Below, in pieces: positions 15,088-23,487 of a DNA stretch of 64,000 nt. This DNA comes from Streptomyces coelicoflavus (lineage in GTDB: Bacteria; Actinomycetota; Actinomycetes; Streptomycetales; Streptomycetaceae). The stretch spans positions 682,001-746,000 of the forward strand of contig NZ_BEWB01000002.1 in the NCBI RefSeq assembly GCF_003112555.1, written 5' to 3'. A model generated the notes under the pieces. The model ran no database searches. It was not told where the DNA came from and saw only the letters and a program-made list of their open reading frames with translations. Both the position numbers and the translations under genes were made by a program. Each line of letters starts with the position of its first letter. Position 1 is the first letter of the stretch.

Positions 15088-16293
15088 CTAGAACTGCGGA
15101 TCTCCGTCGGCCAGACGCCCCAGGATGAGCGCGATCCGCAGTGTGAACGCAGACCGTACATCAGAGGGTGACCATCCGGTGACGTCAGTCACACGTCGGA
15201 GCCGGTAGCGCACGGTGTTCGGGTGAACGAAGAGCATCCGGGCCGCACCCTCCAGACTGCTCGCCTGTTCGAGATAGACGCTGAGCGTCTCCAGGAGAGC
15301 CGCCCCCGCCTCCTGCAACGGTCTGTAGATCTCCTCCACCAACTGCTCACGGGCCGAGGGGTCGGAGGCGATCGCGCGCTCCGGCAGCAGATCGTCGGCG
15401 AGCACCGGGCGCGGCGCGTCCTGCCAGGCGGTGCACGCCTTCAGTCCGGCCGCGGCGGCCTGCGCGGACCGGGTCGCGGCCAGCAGGTCCGACACCACGG
15501 GACCGGCGACGACCGGCCCCTGCGCGAACGGCCCGATCAGCGACTTCGCCACCGCGAGCGGATCGTTGCGGCCCCCGGCGATCACGACCAGCCGGTCCCC
15601 GAGCACCCCGGTCAGTACCTGGAGCTTGGCGTGCCGGGCCGCGCGCCGGATGGCCTCCACGGTCAGCTCGGAGTCCCCGTCGGGCGCGGTGCCGAGGACG
15701 ACACAGACGTGCTCGGGCGAGTTCCATCCCAGCGCGGCCGCCCGCGACACGGCCCCCTCGTCGGCCTCGCCGCTGAGCACGGCGTTCACCACCAGCGACT
15801 CGAGGCGCGCGTCCCAGGCACCGCGTGCCTCGGCGGCCTGGGCGTACACCTGGGCGGTCGCGAAGGCGATCTCCCGGGCGTACACGAGCAGCGCCTCGCG
15901 CAGCACGGACTCGTCGCCGGGCGCGGCGACCTCGTCGATCGCGGACTCCATCACCTCGATGGTGGTCCGCACCATCTCCACGGTCTGCCGCAGCGTGATC
16001 GCCCGGGTCAGCTCGCGCGGCGCGGTGCCGAAGACGTCGGTGGAGATGGCCTGCGGCGCGTCCGGCCGCCGGAACCACTCGGTGAACGCGGCGATGCCGG
16101 CCTGGGCGACCAGCCCGATCCAGGAACGGTTCTCCGGTGGCATGGCCCGATACCACGGCAGCGTCTCGTCCATGCGCGCGATGGCCTGCGCGGCGAGCGA
16201 TCCGGAGGACTGCTCCAGCCGTTTCAGCGTCGCGGTGTGCGAGTGAGGGGGCTGGGCGGGGGCGTCGGGCTTGCCGGTTTCGGGTTCGGGCAC
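15088..16293 (-). CDS. fasR: FasR, fatty acid synthesis regulator (PucR/CdaR-type)
   Basis: 401 residues, same strand as and 83 nt before fabD. The N-terminal half is a sensory region without a clear motif beyond LPWYRAMPPENRSWIGL; the middle has a GGDEF-like CdaR domain; the C-terminus is the helix-turn-helix typical of the PucR family (SLEGAARMLFVHPNTVRYRL, then RRVTDVTG and ALILGRLA). Position directly upstream of fabD identifies it with FasR of S. coelicolor, an activator of fabD-fabH-acpP-fabF. The start is a GTG. Confidence 0.93.
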   Translation of the reverse strand: MPEPETGKPDAPAQPPHSHTATLKRLEQSSGSLAAQAIARMDETLPWYRAMPPENRSWIGLVAQAGIAAFTEWFRRPDAPQAISTDVFGTAPRELTRAITLRQTVEMVRTTIEVMESAIDEVAAPGDESVLREALLVYAREIAFATAQVYAQAAEARGAWDARLESLVVNAVLSGEADEGAVSRAAALGWNSPEHVCVVLGTAPDGDSELTVEAIRRAARHAKLQVLTGVLGDRLVVIAGGRNDPLAVAKSLIGPFAQGPVVAGPVVSDLLAATRSAQAAAAGLKACTAWQDAPRPVLADDLLPERAIASDPSAREQLVEEIYRPLQEAGAALLETLSVYLEQASSLEGAARMLFVHPNTVRYRLRRVTDVTGWSPSDVRSAFTLRIALILGRLADGDPQF

Positions 16294-16401
16294 GGGGACA
16301 AGACTGCCTTATCGGGCCGGGCGGGTGTGCCGCCGGGGCGGTACTGCACGGCACGGCCGCGCTCCGGACCGTGCCGCGCCGGGTCTACGGTGAACAGCGT
16401 G

Positions 16402-17064
16402 ATGGACGTACGCCGCGCCGACGAGCGCTATCCGGGCGGTGATCCGGCCGCCGGGATCACCTCCCGCCACGCCTTCTCCTTCGGCCCCCACTACGACCCC
16501 GGCAACCTGCGTTTCGGGGCGCTGCTGGCCTGCAACGAGGAGCACCTCGCCCCCGGCGCCGGCTTCGACGAACACCCGCACAGCCACACCGAGATCGTCA
16601 CCTGGGTCGTGTCGGGCGAGCTGACCCACCGCGACAGCACGGGCCGCGAGACGGTGGTCCGCGCCGGGGACGTGCAACGCCTCAGCGCCGCGGACGGCGT
16701 CCGCCACGTCGAGCGCAACGACGCGCCGGTCCCCCTCACCTTCGTCCAGATGTGGCTGGCCCCGCTGGATCCCGGCGGCGACCCGGCCTACGAGACCGTC
16801 CGGGGCATCGCCGACTCCACCCCGTACGCCGTCCCGGAGGCCGGAGCGATGCTCCACGTACGCCGCCTGTCACCGGGGGAGCGGACGGCGGTGCCGGACG
16901 GGGCGTACGTGTACGTGCATGTGGTGCGGGGCGAGGTGACGCTGGGCGGGGAGGCGCTGGGCGCGGGGGACTCGGCCCGCGTCACGGACGCCGAGGCGCT
17001 GGAAGCGGTGGCGGGGGCGGCGTCCGGCGCGGAGCTGCTGGTGTGGGAGATGGCGGCCCGCTGA
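16402..17064 (+). CDS. Pirin-family cupin protein
   Basis: 220 residues (one more if the GTG at 16399 is used). A bicupin of the pirin/YhhW type: HAFSFGPHYDP, the metal-binding FDEHPHSHTEIVTWV (three His), and GDVQRLSAADGVRHVERN with a further His. Relatives include quercetin 2,3-dioxygenases; the physiological substrate here is unknown. A TACGGT box at 16386-16391 lies 7 nt before the GTG, so the mRNA may be leaderless. It is divergent from fasR. Confidence 0.9.
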   Translation: MDVRRADERYPGGDPAAGITSRHAFSFGPHYDPGNLRFGALLACNEEHLAPGAGFDEHPHSHTEIVTWVVSGELTHRDSTGRETVVRAGDVQRLSAADGVRHVERNDAPVPLTFVQMWLAPLDPGGDPAYETVRGIADSTPYAVPEAGAMLHVRRLSPGERTAVPDGAYVYVHVVRGEVTLGGEALGAGDSARVTDAEALEAVAGAASGAELLVWEMAAR

Positions 17065-17082
17065 CGGGGCAGAGGCCGCGCC

Positions 17083-17493
17083 TCAGGCCAGCGGGTGCGT
17101 GAACGGGCCCGCCGCCCTCTCGAAGGCCGCGAGGGTGATCTCCGGGACGAGAACGGCATCGTGCTCCATGCCTCCGGGGAGGTGTCCGCGGATCTCCTCC
17201 CGGCACAGGAGCGTGCCGTCGGGGAGGAGGACCGCCGCGCGGAGCCGGTCGGCCAGTTCGACGATGATCTTCCACACGTCGCCGGCCTGTGGGCGTATCA
17301 CACAGATCAGGCCGCCGGAGACGCTCACCTCGGCCTCGCTGCCGTCGGCGGCGCGGATCCAGCACTCCGTCGCCCCGTCGATCACCTCCTCGGGCACGGC
17401 TGCGACGGGCGAGAGGACCGCCCGGACCACGTCCATGTCGAACGCGGCCAACTCGCCGTCGGAGAACGAGTACAGGCCCAGGGAGTAGGCCAC
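17083..17493 (-). CDS. Small conserved protein of unknown function
   Basis: 136 residues from a GTG start located 1 nt after the stop of the upstream serine hydrolase, so it is co-translated with it. It begins VAYSLGLYSFSDGELAAFDM, has no signal peptide or membrane segment, and is a mixed alpha/beta, mildly acidic sequence with two conserved-looking cysteines (ECWIRAADG and LLCREEIRG). I do not recognise a catalytic motif. Confidence 0.7.
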   Translation of the reverse strand: MAYSLGLYSFSDGELAAFDMDVVRAVLSPVAAVPEEVIDGATECWIRAADGSEAEVSVSGGLICVIRPQAGDVWKIIVELADRLRAAVLLPDGTLLCREEIRGHLPGGMEHDAVLVPEITLAAFERAAGPFTHPLA

Positions 17494-17494
17494 C

Positions 17495-18316
17495 TCAGCC
17501 GCGCACCTCCGCCAGCACCCCGTCCGTGAACGGCGGCCACGCCTCCACCGCCCAGGGGCCGAAGGCGCGGTCGGTGAGGGCCACGCAGGCGAGGCCCGCG
17601 TCCGGGTCGAGCCACAGGAAGGTGCCGGACTGGCCGAAGTGGCCGAAGGTGCGGGGGGAGGAGGCGGAGCCCGTCCAGTGCGGGGACTTGCCGTCGCGGA
17701 TCTCGAAGCCGAGGCCCCAGTCGTTGGGGTTCTGGTGGCCGTAGCCCGGCAGGACGCCCTTGGTGCCCGGGTACTGGACGGTCATCGCCTCGGCGACCGT
17801 GCGCGGGTCGAGCAGCCGGGGCGCCTGCACCTCGGCGGCGAAGCGGAGCAGGTCCTCGACCGTGGAGACGCCGTCCTTCGCGGGGGAGCCGTCGAGGGCG
17901 GTGGACTTCATGCCCAGCGGCTCCAGGACCGCCTGCCGCGCGTACTCGGCGAACGGCATGTCCGCCGCCTTCGCGATGTGGTCGCCGAGCTGCTCGAAAC
18001 CGGCGTTGGAGTACAGCCGGCGCTCCCCGGGTGCGGAGGTCGTCCGGTGTTCGTCGAAGGCCAGGCCCGACGTGTGCGCGAGCAGGTGACGGACCGTCGC
18101 CCCGGGCGGCCCGGCGGGCTCGTCCAGCTCGATCGCGCCCTCCTCGTACGCCACGAGCGCCGCGTACGCCGCGAGCGGCTTGGTGACCGAGGCGAGCGGG
18201 AAGCGGTGCGTGGTCGGCCCGTGGGTGCCGAGGATCGTGCCGTCGGCGCGTACGGCGCCCGCCGCGGCGGTGGGGACCGGCCAGTTCTCGATCGACGCGA
18301 GGCTCTTCAAGGACAT
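17495..18316 (-). CDS. Serine hydrolase, class C beta-lactamase/DD-peptidase-like
   Basis: 273 residues without a signal peptide. The nucleophile motif is PLASVTKPLAAY (SxxK near residue 43), the second motif is RLYSNAGFEQLGDHI (YxN near residue 103), and the third is HFGQSGTFLW in place of the classical KTG. The family (EstB/penicillin-binding-like) includes esterases and D-amino-peptidases, and the cytoplasmic location argues for an esterase rather than cell-wall work. Downstream it is coupled to a small unknown gene. Confidence 0.88.
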   Translation of the reverse strand: MSLKSLASIENWPVPTAAAGAVRADGTILGTHGPTTHRFPLASVTKPLAAYAALVAYEEGAIELDEPAGPPGATVRHLLAHTSGLAFDEHRTTSAPGERRLYSNAGFEQLGDHIAKAADMPFAEYARQAVLEPLGMKSTALDGSPAKDGVSTVEDLLRFAAEVQAPRLLDPRTVAEAMTVQYPGTKGVLPGYGHQNPNDWGLGFEIRDGKSPHWTGSASSPRTFGHFGQSGTFLWLDPDAGLACVALTDRAFGPWAVEAWPPFTDGVLAEVRG

Positions 18317-18335
18317 GGCACCGAGCCTAAGCGGC

Positions 18336-18812
18336 TCAGAGGTACAGCCGCATCGAGGGGGTCGCGTCGCGCGTGAAGCCCATCGACGCGTAGAGGGGCT
18401 CGGCGTCGGGGGAGGCCGTCAGCATGACGTGCCCCACGCCGCGCTCGCGGAACCACTCCAGCAGCGCGTCCATGCACGCCCGCGCGTACCCGCGGCGCCG
18501 GGCGTCCGGGTCGGTGGCGACGCTGAAGACGTACCCGAGCAGACCGCCCGGCCTGTTCGGACCGCCGATCCGGTACTCCAGCGTCCCCACCACCAGCGCC
18601 GCCAGAGCGTCCGGCCGGTCGGGGTGGTCCGGGTGGTCGACCACGAACGCCGCGAAGTCCCCGTCCGGATCGGCCAGTCTCGACCGCAGGCCGGGCAGCG
18701 ATTCCGTTTGCCAGTCGGTGGAGGCGTCGGGACTGACGGAAGCGATCATCACCTGCCGGAGGCGGAGCACTTCCTCCGCGTCCTCGGCGACGGCACGGCG
18801 TACGAGACTCAT
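18336..18812 (-). CDS. GNAT N-acetyltransferase
   Basis: 158 residues. The acetyl-CoA-binding core shows the beta4-strand LGYVFSVATDPDARRRGYAR with the R-R-G-Y pyrophosphate loop near residue 110, and the C-terminal LYASMGFTRD is typical. The acceptor substrate is unknown. It lies 19 nt before the serine hydrolase on the same strand and probably shares its transcript. Confidence 0.88.
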   Translation of the reverse strand: MSLVRRAVAEDAEEVLRLRQVMIASVSPDASTDWQTESLPGLRSRLADPDGDFAAFVVDHPDHPDRPDALAALVVGTLEYRIGGPNRPGGLLGYVFSVATDPDARRRGYARACMDALLEWFRERGVGHVMLTASPDAEPLYASMGFTRDATPSMRLYL

Positions 18813-18883
18813 GCCCGCACGCTAGTGACCTGCCGGGTCGTGTGTCCTGCGGATTTCCGGCGGTGGGTTCCGGCCGGCGTCGC

Positions 18884-18914
18884 TTGCCTGGAGTGCACTC
18901 CAAGGTCATAGCGT
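18884..18914 (+). promoter_or_regulatory. MerR-type promoter with 19-bp spacer and operator
   Basis: The -35 TTGCCT (18884-18889) and -10 TAGCGT (18909-18914) are 19 bp apart, the overlong spacer on which MerR-family activators act. The perfect 14-bp palindrome TGGAGTGCACTCCA at 18889-18902 sits in the spacer. The start point would coincide with the ATG at 18922, giving a leaderless mRNA under autoregulation. Confidence 0.75.
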
Positions 18915-18921
18915 TGAGGCC

Positions 18922-19419
18922 ATGACGGTGATGCAGACCACGGCGGGGACCCTCGGTCCCGACGCCACCGGCCACGCCACGGGAACCGACATCTGCTCCA
19001 CCCCGCCCCGGCGCCACCCGCGCCCCGACGGGCAGGACCGCTACACGATCAGCGAGGTGGTCGCCTTCACCGGCCTGACGGCCCACACGCTGCGCTGGTA
19101 CGAGCGGATCGGCCTGATGTCCCACATCGACCGCTCGCACACCGGGCAGCGCCGCTACAGCAACGGCGACCTGGACTGGCTCGACTTCGTCGGCAAGCTG
19201 CGGATGACCGGCATGCCGGTCGCCGACATGGTGCGGTACGCGGAGATGGTGCGCGAGGGCGAGAGCACCTACCTCGACCGGCGGGAACTGCTGGAATCCA
19301 CCCGGCGCGACGTGCTGACGCGGATCGCCGAACTCCAGGACACCGTCGCCGTACTCGACCGCAAGATCAGTTTCTACGGGGACGCGGGACGTGCCCGTGA
19401 GGAAGAGGGGAACCGATGA
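18922..19419 (+). CDS. MerR-family transcriptional regulator
   Basis: 165 residues. After a 40-residue variable N-terminus comes the MerR helix-turn-helix: YTISEVVAFTGLTAHTLRWY near residue 41 and the wing GQRRYSNGDLDWLDFVGKL. A long helix with TRIAELQDTVAVLDRKI ends the protein. No cysteine cluster for metal sensing is visible, so it likely senses an organic compound. It overlaps the aldo-keto reductase start by 4 nt (ATGA), and the 19-bp-spacer promoter upstream controls both. Confidence 0.93.
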   Translation: MTVMQTTAGTLGPDATGHATGTDICSTPPRRHPRPDGQDRYTISEVVAFTGLTAHTLRWYERIGLMSHIDRSHTGQRRYSNGDLDWLDFVGKLRMTGMPVADMVRYAEMVREGESTYLDRRELLESTRRDVLTRIAELQDTVAVLDRKISFYGDAGRAREEEGNR

Positions 19420-20432
19420 CCGACAGCAGGATCCCGACGGCCCGGCTCGGCGCGGGCGGCCCGGAGGTGGGCGTCCAGGGCCTCGGCTGCATGGGCATGA
19501 GCTTCGCCTACGGACCGACGGACGCCGACGCCTCGCGGGCGACCCTGGAGCGGGCGCTGGAGCTGGGCGTCACGCTGTACGACACCGCCGACGCCTACGG
19601 CGCGGGCGAGAACGAGCGGTTCCTCTCGCCCTTCTTCAAGGCCCACCGCGACGAGGTCGTCGTCGCGACCAAGTTCGCCCTGTCGATTCCGCCGGACGAC
19701 CCGACCAGGCGGATCATCCGCAACGACGCGCCGTACATCCGGGAGGCCGTCGAGGCGAGCCTGCGCCGTCTGGACCTCGACGTGATCGACCTCTACTACA
19801 TGCACCGGCGCGACGTGAACGTGCCGATCGAGGAGACCGTCGGCGTCATGGCCGACCTGGTCCGCGAGGGCAAGGTCAAGCAGCTCGGGCTGAGCGAGGT
19901 GACGGGGGACGAGCTGCGGGCCGCGCAGACGGTGCACCCCATCGCCGCCGTGCAGTCGGAGTGGTCGCTGTTCAGCCGGGACATCGAGGCGGGCGTGGTG
20001 CCGGCCGCCCGCGAACTGGGCGTGACCCTCGTCCCCTACTCGCCGCTCGGCCGGGGCTTCCTCACCGGCTCCTTCACCGACGCCGAACAGGACCTCACCG
20101 ACGGCGACTTCCGCCGTCAGCAGCCCCGCTTCACCGGCGGCAACGCGGCGGCCAACGCGGCCCTCCTCGCCCCGGTCCGCGCCCTCGCCGAGGCCCACGG
20201 CGCCACCCTCGGCCAGATCGCCCTGGCCTGGGTCCAGCAGCGCGCCCGGATCCACGACCTCCCGGTCGTCCCGATCCCGGGCACGCGGAAGCCGACGCGG
20301 GTGGAGGAGAACACGGGGGCGACGAGGATCGTCCTGACGGAGACCGAGCTGTCCGCACTGGAACCGATCGCGGAAAAGGTCGCAGGCGACCGCTACGCGG
20401 ACATGACGTTCACGTCTGCCGGACGGGAGTAG
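19416..20432 (+). CDS. Aldo-keto reductase
   Basis: 338 residues. NADPH-dependent carbonyl reductase fold (TIM barrel) with the catalytic tetrad visible: Asp and Tyr in YDTADAYGAGENE (near residues 50-55), Lys in VATKFAL (near 88) and His in YYMHRRDV (near 129). The cofactor region near the C-terminus reads VPIPGTRKPTRVEEN. It is translationally coupled to the MerR regulator, the common Streptomyces arrangement for an inducible detoxifying reductase. Confidence 0.94.
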   Translation: MTDSRIPTARLGAGGPEVGVQGLGCMGMSFAYGPTDADASRATLERALELGVTLYDTADAYGAGENERFLSPFFKAHRDEVVVATKFALSIPPDDPTRRIIRNDAPYIREAVEASLRRLDLDVIDLYYMHRRDVNVPIEETVGVMADLVREGKVKQLGLSEVTGDELRAAQTVHPIAAVQSEWSLFSRDIEAGVVPAARELGVTLVPYSPLGRGFLTGSFTDAEQDLTDGDFRRQQPRFTGGNAAANAALLAPVRALAEAHGATLGQIALAWVQQRARIHDLPVVPIPGTRKPTRVEENTGATRIVLTETELSALEPIAEKVAGDRYADMTFTSAGRE

Positions 20433-20454
20433 AGAAGCGCCCCGAGGACGGACG

Positions 20455-21348
20455 CTAAAGCTCCGCCAGCAACTCCGCCTTCTTCGAGGAGAACTCCTCG
20501 TCCGTCACCAGCCCTTGCTGATGCAGCTCCCCCAGATGCCGTATCCGCTCGGCGATGTCCGCCGGGTCACGACGCGGCGCCGGCACCGGAACGGGAACGG
20601 GCGCCACGGCGCCCCGCTCCCGCACCGCCGCCAGCACGGCCGCCGCGAACGGCAGTGACTCGTGCACCGGCCCGTACCCGAGGCCGAACACGACCGCCGC
20701 CGGATCCTGGTCGGCCTGGGGGACGGGCGGTGCGGCCGGGGCGGCCGGGGCAGCCGTACCGGCCACCGCGTCGGCGTCGCGGGGCAGCAGCCGCAGGTAG
20801 CCCTCGAACGTCTCGGGGGACCGCCACTCCACCCCGCCGAGGCCGGCGACCGGGAAGCTCTGGTCGCCGGCCTTCCACTTCGCCGAGGACGCGCCCGTCC
20901 AGGACCACCGGAAGGACACCGCCTTCCCGTCGAAGGACGCCTTCCCGTCGTACGCCTTGAAGTGCAGCGGAGCCTCGGGCGGGGCCACCAGGTAGCGCTC
21001 GGTCCTGCCGGACCCGGTCAGCAGCGCCGTCAGCTCGTCGGCGTAGTACTCCGCGAGCGTCTCCCGTTCGGCGGGCAGTACCAGCCGGTAGGGGTCGCCG
21101 CTCTCCTTCAGCTGTCCGGCCGCCGCCTCGATCAGCGGATCGGCGCCCGCGCGCGGCTGGACGCGCAGCACGACGGTGCCGCGCCTGCCCGGCGTGAGCG
21201 TCACGCCCTCGATCGCCTCCAGGGGCACCCGGCGTTCCCCCAGGGCCTGAAACAGCTTGGGTGTTCGAATCCCCCGTTCGTAGCGGATGAGCACGGAGTC
21301 GGACTCGAACTCCCAGGCGGCATGAAATCCGGCCAGTACGTCACCCAT
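20455..21348 (-). CDS. DUF4429-SHOCT protein
   Basis: 297 residues from the ATG at 21346-21348 (MGDVLAGFHAAWEFESD); ATGs at 21357 and 21369 are alternatives, the latter with a GAGG site. Two DUF4429 units are visible (WEFESDSVLIRYERGIRTP and the later ASFDGKAVSFRWSW), a PH-like beta domain. A Pro/Ala linker leads to a C-terminal SHOCT helix pair (RIRHLGELHQQGLVTDEEFS then KKAELLAEL). SHOCT is a short oligomerisation module; the protein's role is unknown. It is convergent to the aldo-keto reductase with only 22 nt between stops. Confidence 0.87.
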   Translation of the reverse strand: MGDVLAGFHAAWEFESDSVLIRYERGIRTPKLFQALGERRVPLEAIEGVTLTPGRRGTVVLRVQPRAGADPLIEAAAGQLKESGDPYRLVLPAERETLAEYYADELTALLTGSGRTERYLVAPPEAPLHFKAYDGKASFDGKAVSFRWSWTGASSAKWKAGDQSFPVAGLGGVEWRSPETFEGYLRLLPRDADAVAGTAAPAAPAAPPVPQADQDPAAVVFGLGYGPVHESLPFAAAVLAAVRERGAVAPVPVPVPAPRRDPADIAERIRHLGELHQQGLVTDEEFSSKKAELLAEL

Positions 21349-21414
21349 GCGGCTCATCGTATGCGGCATGAGCCTCTTCGTCCCCTCCCCGTGCAAACCG
21401 GAGTTTCTGCGCCT

Positions 21415-22635
21415 CTACGCGCGTCCGGCCGCCGTCGCCACGGACAAATCCGCCCGGCATGTGTCGTCTTCGCCGGCGCAGGCGACCGTGCGGTATGCGC
21501 CAACGCCGATCCCCGCGAAGTTCCGCAGGCTGTCGGTGCCGGGGACGAAGTAGCCGCTGTGTCCCCGGGCGTCCCGCGCCGACAGCACCCGCGCCCCGAA
21601 GTCGGCGGACACCGGGTCGGCCCCGTGCCCGAGCCCGCCGACCTCCAGGTACGGCACGTTCTGGATCCAGTCGTCGGCGTCCCGCATCGCCCACACCCGG
21701 GCGGAGGTGTCCAGGTGGGAGGCGTTCTCGGCGCGCATGCCGGGACTGCCGGCCACCGCTATGTCGGTCACCCGGCGGGGCAGCGTGTCGGCGGCGAGGC
21801 CGCACACCACGGAGCCGTAGCTGTGGCAGAACAGGGAGACGGGCGTCTTGCCGGGCAGTGCGCGCAGCAGGGCGTTCAGCCGTACGGCCCCGTGTGCGGC
21901 GCGGTTCGCCGTGGCCGCCTCCATGCCGAGGCCACTGGGGGAGGTGTAGTCGGCCCAGGCGATCACGGCCGTGCCGGTGCCGGGGCTCGCCGCGCGCTCG
22001 GCCGCGTACAGGGAGCGGGCCATGCCGACGGGCGCCGCGTACTTCTTGCGGTCGGTGCGCTGGAAGGTGAGCAGTTCGGTGTCGACGCCGGGCACGACCA
22101 CGGACACGCGGTCGGCGCGGTTCAGGTTCCCGAACACCTCGGCGACCCTGCCCGAGCCCGCCGGATCGAAGGCGAGGATGTGCCGGCCCGGGTCGAGCAG
22201 CGACTCGTAGTTGTGCATCCGCCGGCCCGCCTCGCGCTGCCCGGCCGGGGACAGGTGCTTGTCGTGCATGCGCTTCCGCTCCACCGACCGCGCCTTGTGC
22301 AGCGCGGAACGGTTGGCGACGTAGCGCAGCTGGACGGGGGCGCCGTTCATGTTGCCGACGGCCAGCGGATACCGGTGGGCCAGGCTGGTGCGCTGCCATG
22401 CGGTGAGCGAGGCGAAGAAGCGGGCCAGCCGGGTGGGCGACGCCTGTGCGTCGGGCAGCCGCCGTCCGTCGATCCGGCCGTGTTCCCAGGCCGTGACCGA
22501 CGCTTCGAGGGCGGTGGGGCCCCGCCGGTCGCGCAGGGCGGTCCAGCCGGTGGTCGCCAGCATCACGAACACCACGGCCAGGGCGAGCAGTACGCGCCAG
22601 ACGTTCAGCTGCGGGGAGGTGTCGAAGGAAGTCAC
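21415..22635 (-). CDS. DUF1023 alpha/beta-hydrolase, membrane-anchored
   Basis: 406 residues from a GTG. An N-terminal hydrophobic segment (VWRVLLALAVVFVMLATTGW) anchors or exports it. The DUF1023 hydrolase domain starts at HILAFDPAGSGRVAEVFGN (near residue 150) with the strand VSVVVPGVDTE, and the nucleophile elbow is LFCHSYGSVVCGL (Ser near residue 270). Family members are predicted secreted lipases/esterases of actinobacteria with unknown substrates. The late His is probably in GHSGYFVPGTDSL. Confidence 0.86.
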   Translation of the reverse strand: MTSFDTSPQLNVWRVLLALAVVFVMLATTGWTALRDRRGPTALEASVTAWEHGRIDGRRLPDAQASPTRLARFFASLTAWQRTSLAHRYPLAVGNMNGAPVQLRYVANRSALHKARSVERKRMHDKHLSPAGQREAGRRMHNYESLLDPGRHILAFDPAGSGRVAEVFGNLNRADRVSVVVPGVDTELLTFQRTDRKKYAAPVGMARSLYAAERAASPGTGTAVIAWADYTSPSGLGMEAATANRAAHGAVRLNALLRALPGKTPVSLFCHSYGSVVCGLAADTLPRRVTDIAVAGSPGMRAENASHLDTSARVWAMRDADDWIQNVPYLEVGGLGHGADPVSADFGARVLSARDARGHSGYFVPGTDSLRNFAGIGVGAYRTVACAGEDDTCRADLSVATAAGRA

Positions 22636-22689
22636 TGGGAGGACACACTAGGAGAACGGGCCGGTCTCGCGTGAATCCAGTGACACGGA

Positions 22690-23373
22690 TCACGTTTCGG
22701 CGCGGCGCCAGTTCCCGGTGAGCGCGGGTGCCACCTGGTCCAGGTAAGTGGTCGTCAGGTCCCGCAGGGCCGCCAGGCCGGCGTCGTCGCGCGCCGACCA
22801 GATCCGCTCGGTGACCCTCATCACGGCGCCGAAGACGGCCACGACCACGCGGGGCCGGGGGTCCCGGTCGATGTCCAGGCCCTCGCGGGCGGCGACGACG
22901 CGGGCGATCTCCTCCTCCAGCTCCGTCGCGCGCCGCAGATGGGCGGCGAGCAGCGCGGGCGTCGACTCGACCACCCGGTAGAAACGCATGTGCAGCTCCA
23001 GCGGGACCAGCTGTTCCACGGCCTCGCCGATGGTGTTCCAGCTCTCCGCCAGGGCCATGCGCAGCGCGTCCAGGGGTGCCTCCTCGGGCGGCCGCGCGTG
23101 CACGGCGTCGACGAAGCGGGACTCCGCGAGCCGGGACACGAAGAACGCCGCGTCCTCCTTGGAGGCGAAGTAGCGGAAGAAGGTGCGCTGCGAGACGTCG
23201 GCGGCCTCGGCGATGTCGTCGACGGTCGTCTCCTCGTAACCGCGTTCGGTGAACAGCTCGAGGGCGGAGCGCAGCAGCAGGTCCCGGGTGCGCTGTTTCT
23301 TGAGTTCGCGCAGGCCGGGGCGGGAGGCCGCGGGGGCGGTCTCCGGCGGTGCCGACGTGCCGGCCACCTTCAA
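22690..23373 (-). CDS. TetR-family transcriptional regulator
   Basis: 227 residues from a TTG start with GAAGGAG 7 nt before it, which decides the start. The DNA-binding domain is clear: KKQRTRDLLLRSALELFTER, then YEETTVDDIAEAADVSQRTF and FRYFASKEDAAFF (residues about 25-75). The C-terminal ligand domain is generic. It is divergent from an MFS drug pump and is the likely repressor of it, with an inverted repeat in between. Confidence 0.93.
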   Translation of the reverse strand: MKVAGTSAPPETAPAASRPGLRELKKQRTRDLLLRSALELFTERGYEETTVDDIAEAADVSQRTFFRYFASKEDAAFFVSRLAESRFVDAVHARPPEEAPLDALRMALAESWNTIGEAVEQLVPLELHMRFYRVVESTPALLAAHLRRATELEEEIARVVAAREGLDIDRDPRPRVVVAVFGAVMRVTERIWSARDDAGLAALRDLTTTYLDQVAPALTGNWRRAET

Positions 23374-23425
23374 AAGTCGTCTCCTTCGTACGTTTCCCCA
23401 GTTCAGGCTAAATGGGGGATGTCTT

Positions 23426-23438
23426 GTCAGTTACTGAC
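23426..23438. promoter_or_regulatory. TetR operator candidate
   Basis: GTCAGT-T-ACTGAC is a perfect inverted repeat around one base in the TetR/MFS divergent gap. Further TGTCA half-sites recur at 23453, 23459 and 23469, so the region may hold more than one dimer. Confidence 0.5.
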
Positions 23439-23451
23439 TCGTGAATTGGTT

Positions 23452-23480
23452 TGTCAACTGTCAGCGGCTGTCATTAGCCT
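23452..23480 (+). promoter_or_regulatory. Promoter of the MFS gene
   Basis: TTGTCA (23452-23457) and TAGCCT (23475-23480) are spaced by 17 bp, a good housekeeping-type promoter. The predicted start point falls on or next to the ATG at 23488, so the transcript is probably leaderless. The -35 overlaps a TGTCA half-site of the candidate operator. Confidence 0.65.
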
Positions 23481-23487
23481 CATCGGT

